NCBI RefSeq assembly: GCF_002278075.1
Contig: NZ_CP022990.1
Location: 992,001 to 1,056,000 of the forward strand
Direction of reading: 5' to 3'
DNA length: 64,000 nucleotides
Source: Paraburkholderia aromaticivorans
GTDB lineage: Bacteria; Pseudomonadota; Gammaproteobacteria; Burkholderiales; Burkholderiaceae
Position 1 is the first letter of the stretch. Every line of letters starts with the position of its first letter. The notes beneath the pieces were generated by a model. The model made no database searches and was not told the DNA's origin. It saw only the letters and a program-made list of their open reading frames with translations. Below, piece by piece: positions 17,098 to 26,807 of the stretch. The translations under genes were made by a program, and so were the position numbers.

Positions 17098-19473
17098 TTG
17101 ACTGAGCTTGAACAGGGTTTCATTTTGACCCGACATTGGCGGGATACGCCCGCCGGCACGGAAGTCGATTTCTGGCTGGCAACGCACAGCGGGCCCCGTC
17201 ACATCCGTCTGCGCCCTCAGCCTTCGGTCGCGTTCATTCCCGCGGAGCACCGCGAGCGGGCCGAAACGATCCTGCGCCGCGAAACACCGCTCGATCTGCG
17301 CCCGCTCGATCTCCGCGACTTTCAGCATCGGCCGGTAATGGGACTTTATTGCCTGCAGTACCGGCAATTGACGGGGTTCGAAAAACGCCTGAAGCAAGGC
17401 GGGGTCGATGTCTACGAAGCCGACATCTTCCCGCCTGAACGCTACATGATGGAGCGCTTCATCACGGCGCCGGTATGGTTTACCGGCGATGCGCCGGGCA
17501 ACGGCAACCACGGCCCGCTTCTGAACAGCGAACTCAAGCCGGCCACGGGTTATCGCCCGCCCTTGAAACTCGTTTCGCTCGATATCGAAACCAGCGCTCA
17601 TGCCGAGCTGTATTCGATCGCGCTGGAAGGTTGCGGGCAGCGCCAGGTGTATATGCTGGGGCCGCCCAACGGCGACGCGAGCACGCTCGACTTCGACCTC
17701 GAATACTGCGAAACCCGCGCACAGTTGCTGGAAAAACTGAACGTGTGGCTGGAGCGGCACGATCCCGATGCGATCATCGGCTGGAATCTGGTGCAGTTCG
17801 ATCTGCGTGTGCTGCAGCAGCACGCCGAACAATATCGCGTACCGCTGCGGCTCGGCCGCGGCGGCGCGGTCATGGAATGGCGCGAGCACGGGCTCAAACA
17901 GAACCATTTTTTTGCCGGCGCCGCGGGGCGGCTGATTATCGACGGCATCGAGGCGCTGCGCTCCGCGACATGGAGTTTCCCCTCGTTCAGTCTCGAACAC
18001 GTCGCGCGCTCGGTGCTCGGCGAAGGCAAGTCGATCGACAACCCGTATCAGCGCATGGACGAAATCCAGCGCCGCTTCGACGAAGACAAGCCCGCGCTCG
18101 CACAATACAACCTCAAGGACTGCGAGCTGGTCACGCGCATCTTCGCCAGAACGGAGCTGCTGCCGTTCCTGCTGGAGCGCGCGAGCGTCACCGGTCTGCC
18201 GGCGGATCGCAGCGGCGGATCGGTGGCGGCGTTCACGCATCTGTATATGCCGCGGATGCATCGGCAAGGCTATGTCGCGCCCAATCTCGGCGACGTGGCC
18301 GGCGCCGCGAGCCCCGGCGGCTTCGTGATGGATTCGCGGCCCGGCCTCTACGACTCCGTGCTGGTGCTGGACTACAAGAGCCTGTATCCGTCCATCATCC
18401 GCACCTTTCTGATCGACCCGGTCGGCCTGGTGGAAGGCATGCTGAATCCCGCCGACGATCAGTCGGTGCCCGGCTTTCTCGGCGCGCGCTTTTCGCGCAC
18501 GCGCCATTGTCTGCCATCGATCGTCGGGCAGGTCTGGCAAGGCCGTGAAACCGCCAAACGCGAGAACAACAAGCCGCTTTCGCAGGCATTGAAGATCATC
18601 ATGAACGCCTTTTACGGCGTGCTGGGATCGACTGGCTGCCGCTTCTTCGATCCGCGTCTCGCCTCGTCGATCACCATGCGCGGCCATGAAATCATGCACA
18701 CCACGCGCGAATTGATTCAAGGCGAAGGCTACGAGGTCATTTACGGCGACACGGATTCGACCTTCGTGTGGCTCAAGCACGCGCATAGCGAGGCGGACGC
18801 GGGGCGTATCGGCCGGGCGCTGGTCGAGCATATCAATGCGTGGTGGCGGCAGAATCTGCGGCAGCGCTTCGGACTCGACAGCGCGCTCGAACTGCAATTC
18901 GAACGGCATTATCGGCGCTTCTTCATGCCGACCATTCGCGGCGCCGAGGAAGGCAGCAAGAAACGCTACGCCGGGCTCACGGTTTTGCCTGACGGCAGCG
19001 AGGACATCGTCTATAAAGGGCTCGAAACGGTACGCACGGACTGGACGCCGCTCGCGCAACAGTTTCAGCAGGAACTCTACCGGCGCATCTTCACGCAGCA
19101 GCCGTATCAGGATTACGTGCGCGACTATGTGCGCGATACGCTCGAAGGCAAGCTCGACGATCAGCTCGTGTATCGCAAGCGCGTGCGCAGGCCGCTCGGC
19201 GAATATGAGCGTAACGTGCCGCCCCATGTGCGCGCGGCGCGTGTGGCGGACGAATTCAACCGGCGGCAGGGACGCCCGCTGCAATACCAGAACGGCGGCT
19301 GGATCAGCTACGTGATGACGGTTGCCGGGCCTGAGCCGCTGGAAACGCTGCGCTCGGCGATCGATTACGAACACTATCTGACGCGGCAACTGCAGCCCGT
19401 CGCGGACGCGATCCTGCCGCTGCTGCGCGATGATTTCACCACCTTGATGTCAGGGCAACGGCCCTTGTTTTAA
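17098..19473 (+). CDS. polB: DNA polymerase II (family B)
   Basis: A 791-aa family B polymerase with proofreading, close to the 783 aa of E. coli Pol II. Exo I is SLDIETS (near residue 165), followed by the Exo II-like [11 protein letters not shown]. Polymerase motif A is [13 protein letters not shown], motif [14 protein letters not shown], and motif [11 protein letters not shown] with the catalytic Asp pair. It acts in translesion and replication restart. The likely start is TTG 17098, with AGAGG seven bases upstream; no ATG fits the family N-terminus, and an ATG at 17011 would add 29 unlike residues. No LexA box was found upstream. Confidence 0.93.
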   Translation: MTELEQGFILTRHWRDTPAGTEVDFWLATHSGPRHIRLRPQPSVAFIPAEHRERAETILRRETPLDLRPLDLRDFQHRPVMGLYCLQYRQLTGFEKRLKQGGVDVYEADIFPPERYMMERFITAPVWFTGDAPGNGNHGPLLNSELKPATGYRPPLKLVSLDIETSAHAELYSIALEGCGQRQVYMLGPPNGDASTLDFDLEYCETRAQLLEKLNVWLERHDPDAIIGWNLVQFDLRVLQQHAEQYRVPLRLGRGGAVMEWREHGLKQNHFFAGAAGRLIIDGIEALRSATWSFPSFSLEHVARSVLGEGKSIDNPYQRMDEIQRRFDEDKPALAQYNLKDCELVTRIFARTELLPFLLERASVTGLPADRSGGSVAAFTHLYMPRMHRQGYVAPNLGDVAGAASPGGFVMDSRPGLYDSVLVLDYKSLYPSIIRTFLIDPVGLVEGMLNPADDQSVPGFLGARFSRTRHCLPSIVGQVWQGRETAKRENNKPLSQALKIIMNAFYGVLGSTGCRFFDPRLASSITMRGHEIMHTTRELIQGEGYEVIYGDTDSTFVWLKHAHSEADAGRIGRALVEHINAWWRQNLRQRFGLDSALELQFERHYRRFFMPTIRGAEEGSKKRYAGLTVLPDGSEDIVYKGLETVRTDWTPLAQQFQQELYRRIFTQQPYQDYVRDYVRDTLEGKLDDQLVYRKRVRRPLGEYERNVPPHVRAARVADEFNRRQGRPLQYQNGGWISYVMTVAGPEPLETLRSAIDYEHYLTRQLQPVADAILPLLRDDFTTLMSGQRPLF

Positions 19474-19533
19474 GGCAGTGCTAGCATCGGGCGAATCGAC
19501 GCAAAGCAAAGCTCACGCATGAAGGAGGCGAAA

Positions 19534-20499
19534 TTGAACGCGGCAGGCGAGCTGAAGGACGAGGCGCACACCCCTATCAATCGCGTGTTTTCGAACGGTG
19601 CGCTCAGTATCGGGCTCACTTTGCCGATGTTGCGCGCCGGCGCCGTCGTGGCCGATTTCGACGAGCAACTCGCGCTCGCGCGCCTCGCCGACGAACGCGG
19701 CTTTCGCGCACTCTGGATACGCGACGTGCCGTTGAACAGCGCGGATTATCCGGACCCTGTCGGCCATCTCGACCCGTGGGTGCTGGTCGGCGCGCTCGCC
19801 ATAAGCACTCGGCGTATCGCGCTGGCGAGCGGCGCCATCGTGCTCACGCTGCGTCATCCGCTGCATATCGCCAAGGCGGCCGTGTCCGCCGGCTCGCTCA
19901 GCCACGGGCGCTTCATTCTGGGGCTGGGTTCAGGCGACCGCCCACCGGAATATGCCGCGTTCGGCCAGAACTCCGACGAGCGCCGCGAACTGTATCGCCG
20001 TCACTGGGAAACGGTTGCTGCCGCGCTCGGCGAACCGTCTCGCGTGATTCCCGATCGCTCGCCAGAAGGCGCGCCGAGCTTTCGGCTGCTGCCCGAGAAC
20101 TCGCATGCGGTGCCGATGCTCGCCGTGGGTTCGGGCGGACAGAGCGTCGACTGGATTGCGCGCCATTCGCTGGGGTGGATGACCTACCATCGTGAACCGG
20201 ACGCGCAGCGGGCACGCTACAGCATGTGGCGCGCCGCCGCCGAACGCGTGGCGCCCGAGGCCTTTCGCGCGTTCGGCGTCGCCATGCGGCTGGACCTCAG
20301 CCGCGATCCGCATGAACCGGCGCAGGCCGTTTCACTGGGCTACCGGACCGGCCGGCATGCGTTGATCGACGTACTGACGCAGATGCGCGCGGACGGGACG
20401 CATCATGTGACGTTCAATCTGTCATCGGAGCGTCCCGTCGCCGAGGTGGTCGGTGAATTGGCCGACGAAGTGTTGCCGCAGTTTCACCAAGAGAAGTGA
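19534..20499 (+). CDS. LLM class oxidoreductase (luciferase-like monooxygenase, BA3436-type)
   Basis: A 321-aa flavin-dependent TIM-barrel oxidoreductase. LSIGLTLPMLRAGAVVADFDEQLALARLADERGFRALWIRDVPL opens the barrel. GSGDRPPEYAAFG and VGSGGQSVDWIARHSLGWMTY are characteristic of the BA3436-like luciferase subfamily. The substrate is unknown. AAGGAGG at 19522-19528 is five bases before TTG 19534, which is the best start; ATG 19519 would put the ribosome site inside the gene. It stands alone, 45-60 bases after polB, and converges on an MFS gene. Confidence 0.8.
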   Translation: MNAAGELKDEAHTPINRVFSNGALSIGLTLPMLRAGAVVADFDEQLALARLADERGFRALWIRDVPLNSADYPDPVGHLDPWVLVGALAISTRRIALASGAIVLTLRHPLHIAKAAVSAGSLSHGRFILGLGSGDRPPEYAAFGQNSDERRELYRRHWETVAAALGEPSRVIPDRSPEGAPSFRLLPENSHAVPMLAVGSGGQSVDWIARHSLGWMTYHREPDAQRARYSMWRAAAERVAPEAFRAFGVAMRLDLSRDPHEPAQAVSLGYRTGRHALIDVLTQMRADGTHHVTFNLSSERPVAEVVGELADEVLPQFHQEK

Positions 20500-20515
20500 A
20501 GCGCGCGCCGCGCCT

Positions 20516-21991
20516 CTACTTCGAAATCTTTTCCAGCTCGAGCCCTTTCGTGCGCGGCCCGATCAATCCAATCGCCAGCATCACGATCAGCATCGCCCCG
20601 GCGATGAACACAAAAACGCCCACCGTACCGAACTGTTTTAACACCGCTGCAATCAGAAACGCAGTGAAAATCGCGGAAAAGCGGCTCCACGAATAAACGA
20701 AACCCACCGCGCGCGCCCGAATGCTGGTCGGAAACAGCTCAGTCTGATACGCGTGGTAGCTGTACGAAATGATGTTGCCCGCGAGCGTCAGACACACGCC
20801 GAGACTCACCAGCAATACGGCCCCCGATGCCTGGCTGAACCATAACCCGCAGACGATGTTCACACCCGCCATCACCACGATCACCGTCTTGCGCTCGAAG
20901 CGGTCGCCGATGAAGAGCCCGATGATCGGCCCAAGCGGCGCGGCCAGCGCGATCACGCTCGAATACATCAGACTCGTGGTAATCGTAATGCCCTGCTTGA
21001 TCAACAGCGTCGGCACCCAGTTCGCAAAGCCGTAAAAGCCCACTGTCTGGAAGATATTGAAGATCGTCATCATCAGCGTGCGGCTGCGGTACGGCCGCAC
21101 CCACATATCGCGGAAGCTGCCGCGCGGGGCGACCGGCACCGCCGGCGCGGGCGGCGGCAGTTCGCGCCCGTACTCGCGGCGCACTTTCGCTTCGAGCTCG
21201 GTCATCACGCGATCGGCCTCGGCGAGACGTCCTTGTTGGGCAAGCCAACGCGGGCTTTCCGGCAAAGCGCGGCGAATCCACCACACGAACAGCGCGCCAT
21301 GTGCACCGATCAGCACGACCCAGCGCCAGCCGTCAAGGCCGAGCAGCGTGCGCGGCACCAGCAGATACGAAAGAAACGCCACCACCGGCACGGCCGTAAA
21401 GCCGACCGCCTGCTCGCACGCGAATGCACGGCCGCGAATCTGCTTGGGCACCAGCTCGGAGATATACGTGCCGATCGTCACGAGTTCGACGCCGATGCCG
21501 ACGCCCGCCACGAAGCGCCAGAAGTTCAGTCCCGTCGCCGTTTCCTGAAACGCCATCACGACGTTGGCCGCCGTGTACCACAGCAGCGAATACGTAAACA
21601 CCGCACGGCGTCCGAAGCGATCCGCCAGAAAGCCGCACGCGATCGTGCCGATAAAAAGGCCGCTGAACAGCGCGGCGATAAAGCTCGCGACGCCGGTCGA
21701 GCCGAACAGGCCATGCGTGGTCGCGGTGAGCAGGCCGCTTTTGACGAGACCCGGCGCGACGTAGCCTGAATACAGCAGATCGTAGAGTTCGAAGAAGAAG
21801 CCGAGGCTTAGCAGCACCACCAGCTTCCAGATGGAACGCGTGGCGGGCAGCCGGTCGAGGCGCGCGGAAATGCTGCCGGCGTCGAGCGGCGCGGCCGCGG
21901 CCGCTGCTGTCGCCGCTGCGATTGCCGCGTGATCGGAATATGCCGCGCCGCCGCTCTTCGCGACGGAGCCGGCATGATCTGGGGATGCCAT
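20516..21991 (-). CDS. MFS transporter, sugar/metabolite porter type
   Basis: A 491-aa major facilitator with 12 predicted membrane segments after a 60-residue alanine-rich cytoplasmic N-terminus. Conserved loops are GFLADRFGRRAVF (loop 2-3), LVPKQIRGRAFA and LPESPRWLAQQGR (sugar porter-like), and GDRFERKT. GGAG precedes ATG 21991. It lies 123 bases downstream of the aconitase-family gene on the same strand, so it probably imports the acid that the enzyme uses. The substrate cannot be told from the sequence. Confidence 0.85.
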   Translation of the reverse strand: MASPDHAGSVAKSGGAAYSDHAAIAAATAAAAAAPLDAGSISARLDRLPATRSIWKLVVLLSLGFFFELYDLLYSGYVAPGLVKSGLLTATTHGLFGSTGVASFIAALFSGLFIGTIACGFLADRFGRRAVFTYSLLWYTAANVVMAFQETATGLNFWRFVAGVGIGVELVTIGTYISELVPKQIRGRAFACEQAVGFTAVPVVAFLSYLLVPRTLLGLDGWRWVVLIGAHGALFVWWIRRALPESPRWLAQQGRLAEADRVMTELEAKVRREYGRELPPPAPAVPVAPRGSFRDMWVRPYRSRTLMMTIFNIFQTVGFYGFANWVPTLLIKQGITITTSLMYSSVIALAAPLGPIIGLFIGDRFERKTVIVVMAGVNIVCGLWFSQASGAVLLVSLGVCLTLAGNIISYSYHAYQTELFPTSIRARAVGFVYSWSRFSAIFTAFLIAAVLKQFGTVGVFVFIAGAMLIVMLAIGLIGPRTKGLELEKISK

Positions 21992-22114
21992 GTTGTCTGT
22001 CTCCTCATGAGGCGGGCGAAAGTTTGGGGCTCGCCAGGCCGGTCTCGTGCCGGCCTCTCGTACTGTCGCAAGTCAAACGCGCAATGAAGCCGGGCCCAAG
22101 GTCCGGCCAGCATT

Positions 22115-24064
22115 CTAGCCGTGCGCGCGCTTCAATTGTTCGAAGGTCGTGATTTTTCCGGCCAGCGCGCTTGCCGCCACCGTGTAAGGACTCGCGAGCC
22201 ACACATTGCCCGGTCCCGAGCGGCCCGGAAAATTGCGGTTGATCGCGCTGATCGTCACCTCGTTCGCATCGGCCGATTGCCCCGGCCCGCAATTCGCGCA
22301 GGATCCGCAGCCCGGCATGACGAGCGTCACGCCCGCGCGCTCGAAGACCGGCAAATAGCCCTGTTCCTCGCAATACGCGCGCACCGCCATGGTGCCGAAT
22401 TGCAGGAAAAGACGCGTACCCTCGGGCACCCGAATGCCCTGCTCGACGCCCCAGCGCAGCACCTCGTGATAGAAATCGAAGTCCTCGCGCTTGCCCGCCG
22501 TGCATGAGCCACCATAAGCGATGTCGATGGCGACGTCCCGCTCCAGTTGCAACGCCGGCACGCCATTGCCGGGATCGCCGGGACGCGCGAGCATCGGCTC
22601 GATGGCGCTCGCGTCGATGTGAATCGTGTCGCGATAGGTCGCGCCCGCATCGCTTTTCATCCAGCTTTCAAGGCTGAAATCGACGCCGCGCCGCGCTTTC
22701 AGAAACGCCACCGTGCGCTCATCCGGCTCGACGATTCCGGTGAAGCCCCCCAGTTCCGCGACCATGTTGGTCAAGGTCGCGCGTTCGTCGATCGACATGG
22801 CGCGCACGGCCTCACCGCCGTATTCGAACACCAGTCCGATCGCGCCGCCCGAGCGGATCGCCTCCATGTGCAGCAGATGCAGCACCACGTCTTTCGCGGT
22901 CACGCCGTCGCGCAATTCACCGCTGATTTCGATGCGCAAGGTCTCCGGCACTTTGCAGCGCACGTAGCCCGTCACCCAGCTATTGGCAATTTCCGTTGCG
23001 CCCGCACCGAATGCGAGGCAGCCGAGCGCGCCCGAATGCGGCGTGTGCGAATCGGTGCCGCACGCCACCTGACCCGGCAACGCGTATTGTTCGGCCATCA
23101 GCGCGTGACAGATGCCTTCGGAGCCCGGCATACCGTCGAGCGCGCCGTGCGAGCGCACCGGATAGTCGCGCGAGAACGACGTATGCCCTTCCATCAGATT
23201 GGCGACGCCCGGCAGCAGACCGTCGCGCACGTGCGGAATGCTTTGCGACGCAAGCACCAGATGATCCTGGAACGCGATGATGTGATCCGGCGCATGCAAC
23301 GGCGCAGGCTTGCCGAACGCGCGGTGCATCAGGTGCGCGCACATGCCGGTAAAGTAATCGTGGCTGAAGCGCCAGTCGGCGGCAATGAATACGCCGTCGC
23401 CGCGCTGCGCGCCCACGCTGCCCGGATGCAGGTGCCGTTCGATGATCTTCTCGACCAGCGTCTTCGGCGCCGCGGCTTGCGCAACATGGCCGCCCTCGGC
23501 CACGCGCGGCGCGGGCCAGTCGGCGAACCTGCTATATGCGAGCAGGCCGCCGCTGCGAATGATCTGCTGCGTGAGCGCGTCGCGGCCTTTGAGAAACTCG
23601 TCGATAGGCACCGCTTCTCCCGCGCTCAACCGATCGAGCACGGCGAAATCGGTCGTGGTGAGAATGCCGATGTTGTCGCAATTCTGCTGATAGATCCGCT
23701 CGAAACTCTCCGCGACGATCAGCCGGATACCGGCGGAAAGCTCCGCCAACGGGCTCGATTCGCGCGACGAACCCTTGCCATAACGCTTGCCGGCCACCGT
23801 CACCTGAAAGCCGCCGTTCTTCACCGCATCGCGGCCGATCGGCATGCGCTCGCCGGCCTTGAGACCGACGTACGGATACTGCCCGAGGCGTTCGTCGTAC
23901 GTGAGCATGACGGTGACCGGCGTGATCTCGTCGGTGGAGACGTTCTCGCGCAACGGGCCCGCGGTGGCGAGCGTGAAATTTTCGCCGGCGAGTTGGGCCT
24001 CGATCACCGCGGGGTCTTGAGACAGGTACAGCACGCGGCCGTCCAGACGAATCGTATCGCGCAT
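22115..24064 (-). CDS. Aconitase-family hydratase with N-terminal swivel domain
   Basis: A 649-aa [4Fe-4S] hydro-lyase. The swivel (LeuD-like) domain comes first: YGKGSSRESSPLAELSAGIR and ESFERIYQQNCDNIGIL, residues about 1-200. The catalytic LeuC-like part follows with ACGTDSHTPHSGALG, YGGSCTAGKREDFDF and PGCGSCANCGPGQ, which supply cluster cysteines. It should isomerise or hydrate a citrate- or isopropylmalate-like acid. The swivel-first order without an AcnB HEAT domain is unusual. ATG 24064 fits AGGAG with a seven-base gap; ATG 24070 would be too close. It is flanked by a LysR gene upstream and an MFS gene downstream. Confidence 0.85.
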   Translation of the reverse strand: MRDTIRLDGRVLYLSQDPAVIEAQLAGENFTLATAGPLRENVSTDEITPVTVMLTYDERLGQYPYVGLKAGERMPIGRDAVKNGGFQVTVAGKRYGKGSSRESSPLAELSAGIRLIVAESFERIYQQNCDNIGILTTTDFAVLDRLSAGEAVPIDEFLKGRDALTQQIIRSGGLLAYSRFADWPAPRVAEGGHVAQAAAPKTLVEKIIERHLHPGSVGAQRGDGVFIAADWRFSHDYFTGMCAHLMHRAFGKPAPLHAPDHIIAFQDHLVLASQSIPHVRDGLLPGVANLMEGHTSFSRDYPVRSHGALDGMPGSEGICHALMAEQYALPGQVACGTDSHTPHSGALGCLAFGAGATEIANSWVTGYVRCKVPETLRIEISGELRDGVTAKDVVLHLLHMEAIRSGGAIGLVFEYGGEAVRAMSIDERATLTNMVAELGGFTGIVEPDERTVAFLKARRGVDFSLESWMKSDAGATYRDTIHIDASAIEPMLARPGDPGNGVPALQLERDVAIDIAYGGSCTAGKREDFDFYHEVLRWGVEQGIRVPEGTRLFLQFGTMAVRAYCEEQGYLPVFERAGVTLVMPGCGSCANCGPGQSADANEVTISAINRNFPGRSGPGNVWLASPYTVAASALAGKITTFEQLKRAHG

Positions 24065-24084
24065 GGGCATTCTCCTTGCGCTCA

Positions 24085-25077
24085 CTATACGGCGCGCGCG
24101 GTCGATGCCGAAGTGCCGGTGCGGCAACGCAGACCTCTCGTTTGGCGACGCTCGGCGCCCGCCGCCGTTGCAGTCACACGCCCTTGCCGAGAAAGCCGAC
24201 CAGCGCCGCCGCGCTCGCGCTCAACTGGTCGCGTGCCTTGAAAGATCATGATGAGGCGGCGCACCGCCCACGCGTCGCTCAATGACAGCAGGCTCACGTC
24301 GAGCGCGTTCAGATAGAGCAGCCCGACCTGCTCCGGCACGATCGCGATGCCGAGCCCGGCGTGCACCATCCTGCATAGCGCGTCGAGGCTGCTCACGCGA
24401 ATCTTCACATCCAGTTGCCGCCCGGCGCTGGCCGCCTGTTGCGTGAGCAGTTGCGTCAGCGCGCTCTCGCTGCGCAGGCCGACGAAACTGTCGTCGAGCA
24501 ATTCGTCGAACCTCACGCGCATCGCGCCGGCCAGACGATGGCCGCCCGGCACCAGCACCGCCAGCCGGTCCTGCCGGTACGGCACCTGCTCGAACGATTC
24601 GCTGCCGGCCACCGCATTGCAGATGCCTAAGTCCGCGCCATGTTCACCGACGATCCGCAGCACGTCGGCGCTGTTCTCCTCTTCAAGTTCGATCGACACT
24701 TCAGGAAACGCGCGGCCGAACGCGGCCACGTCTTCCGGCAGGAACTGCACGATGGAAGACAGATTCGCCACCAGCCGCACGCGCCCCTTTGCGCCTGACG
24801 AAAAGCGCGACAGCTCCGCGCTCATCTGTTCGATATTGCCGATGATCGCCAGCGCGTAGCGCAACACGGTCTCGCCAACCGGGGTCACGGCGATGCCGCG
24901 CGACTGGCGCTGGATCACGGGCAAGCCGATCACCGCTTCGATCTCGGCGATGCGCCGGCTCACCGCCGACGACGCGATGAACTCGCGCTCCGCCGCGCGC
25001 GCGATGTTGCGCTCCTGGCAGACCGCGACGAACAGGCGCAACGAAGTGAGGTCGAGCTTCTTGAGAAGGTTTTCCAT
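24085..25077 (-). CDS. LysR-family transcriptional regulator with apparent C-terminal frameshift
   Basis: A 330-aa LysR protein. The helix-turn-helix is at residues 7-66 (LTSLRLFVAVCQERNIARAAEREFIASSAVSRRIAEIE), then a substrate-binding domain. Near RRLIMIF (about 24244) the frame runs into an arginine-rich tail unlike the family. Shifting by one base gives KARDQLSASAAALVGFLGKGV and a stop at 24174, a normal LysR ending of 300 aa with much higher GC3. One extra base near 24241-24246 is the simplest reading. It precedes the aconitase-family gene on the same strand and probably controls it. Confidence 0.85.
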   Translation of the reverse strand: MENLLKKLDLTSLRLFVAVCQERNIARAAEREFIASSAVSRRIAEIEAVIGLPVIQRQSRGIAVTPVGETVLRYALAIIGNIEQMSAELSRFSSGAKGRVRLVANLSSIVQFLPEDVAAFGRAFPEVSIELEEENSADVLRIVGEHGADLGICNAVAGSESFEQVPYRQDRLAVLVPGGHRLAGAMRVRFDELLDDSFVGLRSESALTQLLTQQAASAGRQLDVKIRVSSLDALCRMVHAGLGIAIVPEQVGLLYLNALDVSLLSLSDAWAVRRLIMIFQGTRPVERERGGAGRLSRQGRVTATAAGAERRQTRGLRCRTGTSASTARAV

Positions 25078-25312
25078 TGTTGTGCCTTCACGCCCGGTGA
25101 GGCCGAGGCACGCGAGGGCGAACCCGGCGGCGGGACGAAGGAACCCGGCAAACGAGATGGGCAAGTGTAACGCAGGCGAATGCGTGCACCGGCAGCGCCC
25201 GCGCGCCGCGCGGCGTCGATCCGGCAATACGACGCGGCCTCGGCGCGAGGCGAGCATGCCGGCGCTTGCCCGGCACATTCAGCGCTGTGGAGCCCTCTCC
25301 GCATCCTGGCGC

Positions 25313-25633
25313 TCACCTCAGGATGTCAGTGGCGCGATGCCGCTCGTCCACACCATCGATCAGAATCACCGGCCCACGCGCATGTTTCGTTCGCAACGGC
25401 AGAATCCGCTGATACGCATGCGACTCGTACCAGGCACGCGCGGCATCGAGATCGGGGAACGCAATGGCGATCAGATCGCCGCGCCATTCGCCTTCGCGCA
25501 CCTCCGGCCGGGCGCCGTGCACGATGAAATGGCCGTCGAACGGCGCGAGCGTGGCGTCGATGCCGTTGAGATAGTCGACGATGTCGTCGCACAGTTCGAC
25601 GTCGTGCAGGTGGGCGATGGCATACGCAGTCAT
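25313..25633 (-). CDS. DUF1330 domain-containing protein
   Basis: A 106-aa small ferredoxin-like (dimeric alpha/beta barrel) protein of the DUF1330 type. MTAYAIAHLHDVELCDDIVDYLNGIDATLAPFDGHFIVHG and DLDAARAWYESHAYQRILPLR are the usual strand-helix blocks of the family. Members are uncharacterised. ATG 25633 has GGAG upstream; longer in-frame starts add residues of no family character. It sits between a LysR gene and the gluconate dehydrogenase operon, with no clear functional link to either. Confidence 0.8.
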   Translation of the reverse strand: MTAYAIAHLHDVELCDDIVDYLNGIDATLAPFDGHFIVHGARPEVREGEWRGDLIAIAFPDLDAARAWYESHAYQRILPLRTKHARGPVILIDGVDERHRATDILR

Positions 25634-26066
25634 GGCGTGGCTCCGGGGAAGTGGCTCCTGGGAAGGGATGGATGCGAATCGATGACTCGCATACCGCCCA
25701 TGGTCGCCGCGTGCGTGACGCCCGTCGATTACCTGCCAGGTAAAGAATCTGCGGCTGCGCGCCCGGCGCCGCCACCCAGCGCCACCCATCGCCGCCCATT
25801 CACCGCCCATTCGCCCCGTGTTGCGCGCGCGCCGCAACGGGATCGCCGAAGCCCCCGCCCCGAGCTCGCCAGCGCCCCGCGCCGCTGCTGAAAACCCTTG
25901 ATTAAAAAGATGTTTCCCCGGAGGAGCGGGATTGGATCACTTCGCGAAACAACTTATTGTAAAAAAGTTAAAAGACTTTGGAACCGGTTCCATTTACTAT
26001 ACCGCCGGCAATCCGATGACTGCCCGGGGGCGCAATGGCGCGCTCCAATCTGGTGACTAGAACAAT
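25634..26066. other. Intergenic control region before the gluconate dehydrogenase operon
   Basis: No gene is seen in these 433 bases. The last 130 bases drop sharply in GC (for example the A-rich run at 25959-25974) and contain the palindrome TGGAACCGGTTCCA. A start-proximal promoter for the following operon is likely here, but no clean -35/-10 pair could be assigned. Confidence 0.6.
25979..25992. promoter_or_regulatory. PtxS-like operator TGGAACCGGTTCCA
   Basis: A perfect 14-bp palindrome 75 bases before the first gluconate-dehydrogenase gene. It differs at only two symmetric positions from the known PtxS operator of Pseudomonas (TGAAACCGGTTTCA). PtxS is a LacI-family repressor that responds to 2-ketogluconate and controls gluconate dehydrogenase (gad) genes there. 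The centre CCGG is typical of LacI-family sites. The link is by analogy; no LacI-family gene lies in this window. Confidence 0.6.
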
Positions 26067-26807
26067 ATGCCTTCATCCCCTCTCAGCTCTCGCCGCGGCT
26101 TTTTACGCACGGCTATCGCCCTGGTTCCGGCCGGCACGCTTGCCGGTTGCGAGGTCAAACAATCCGCGACCACCGCCGCGGCGGGCTCGAACGAAGGCGC
26201 GAATGCGTCCGCGGACCACGCGCCGCGCGCCCACTACCAGCCGCATTTCTTCGACGCGAAGGAATGGGCGTTCATCCATGCGGCGGTCGACCGTCTGATT
26301 CCGCCGGACAGCGAAGGCCCCGGCGCAGTCGAAGCGGGCGTGCCCGAATTCATCGACCGGCAGATGGATACGCCGTACGCGCACGGCGCGCTCTGGTACA
26401 TGCAGGGTCCATTCGCCCAAGGCGCGCCGGAACTCGGCTACCAGTTGAAGCTCGTGCCGCGCGATCTCTACCGGCTCGGCATCGCGGCGCTCAACGCATA
26501 TTGCGCGAAGACCTACGCGCATCCCTTCGACGCGCTCGACGCCGCCACGCGCGACACCGTGCTTGCCGCGCTCGAGAAAGGCAGGATCGAGCTCGCCGAC
26601 GTGCCCGCCGCGACCTTCTTCGGCCAGCTTCTGCAAAACACCCGCGAAGGCTACTTCTGCGACCCGATCCACGGCGGCAATCGCGACATGGCCAGCTGGA
26701 AGATGATCGGCTTTCCCGGCGCGCGCGCCGATTTCATGGACTTCGTCAATCAGAACGGCGCGGCCTATCCGTATGGCCCGGTGTCGATCGAAGGAAAGCG
26801 CAGCTGA
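26067..26807 (+). CDS. Gluconate 2-dehydrogenase-type small subunit (subunit 3), Tat-exported
   Basis: A 246-aa periplasmic protein with a twin-arginine signal (SRRGFLRT at residues 8-15, then a hydrophobic stretch). The core FDAKEWAFIHAAVDRLIPPDSEGPGAVEAGVPEFIDRQ is the hallmark of gluconate 2-dehydrogenase subunit 3. The small subunit helps export and stabilise the flavoprotein, which lacks its own signal. A Cys at VPAGTLAGCEV could be a lipobox, so it may be lipid-anchored. Its stop overlaps the flavoprotein start (TGATG). Confidence 0.88.
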   Translation: MPSSPLSSRRGFLRTAIALVPAGTLAGCEVKQSATTAAAGSNEGANASADHAPRAHYQPHFFDAKEWAFIHAAVDRLIPPDSEGPGAVEAGVPEFIDRQMDTPYAHGALWYMQGPFAQGAPELGYQLKLVPRDLYRLGIAALNAYCAKTYAHPFDALDAATRDTVLAALEKGRIELADVPAATFFGQLLQNTREGYFCDPIHGGNRDMASWKMIGFPGARADFMDFVNQNGAAYPYGPVSIEGKRS

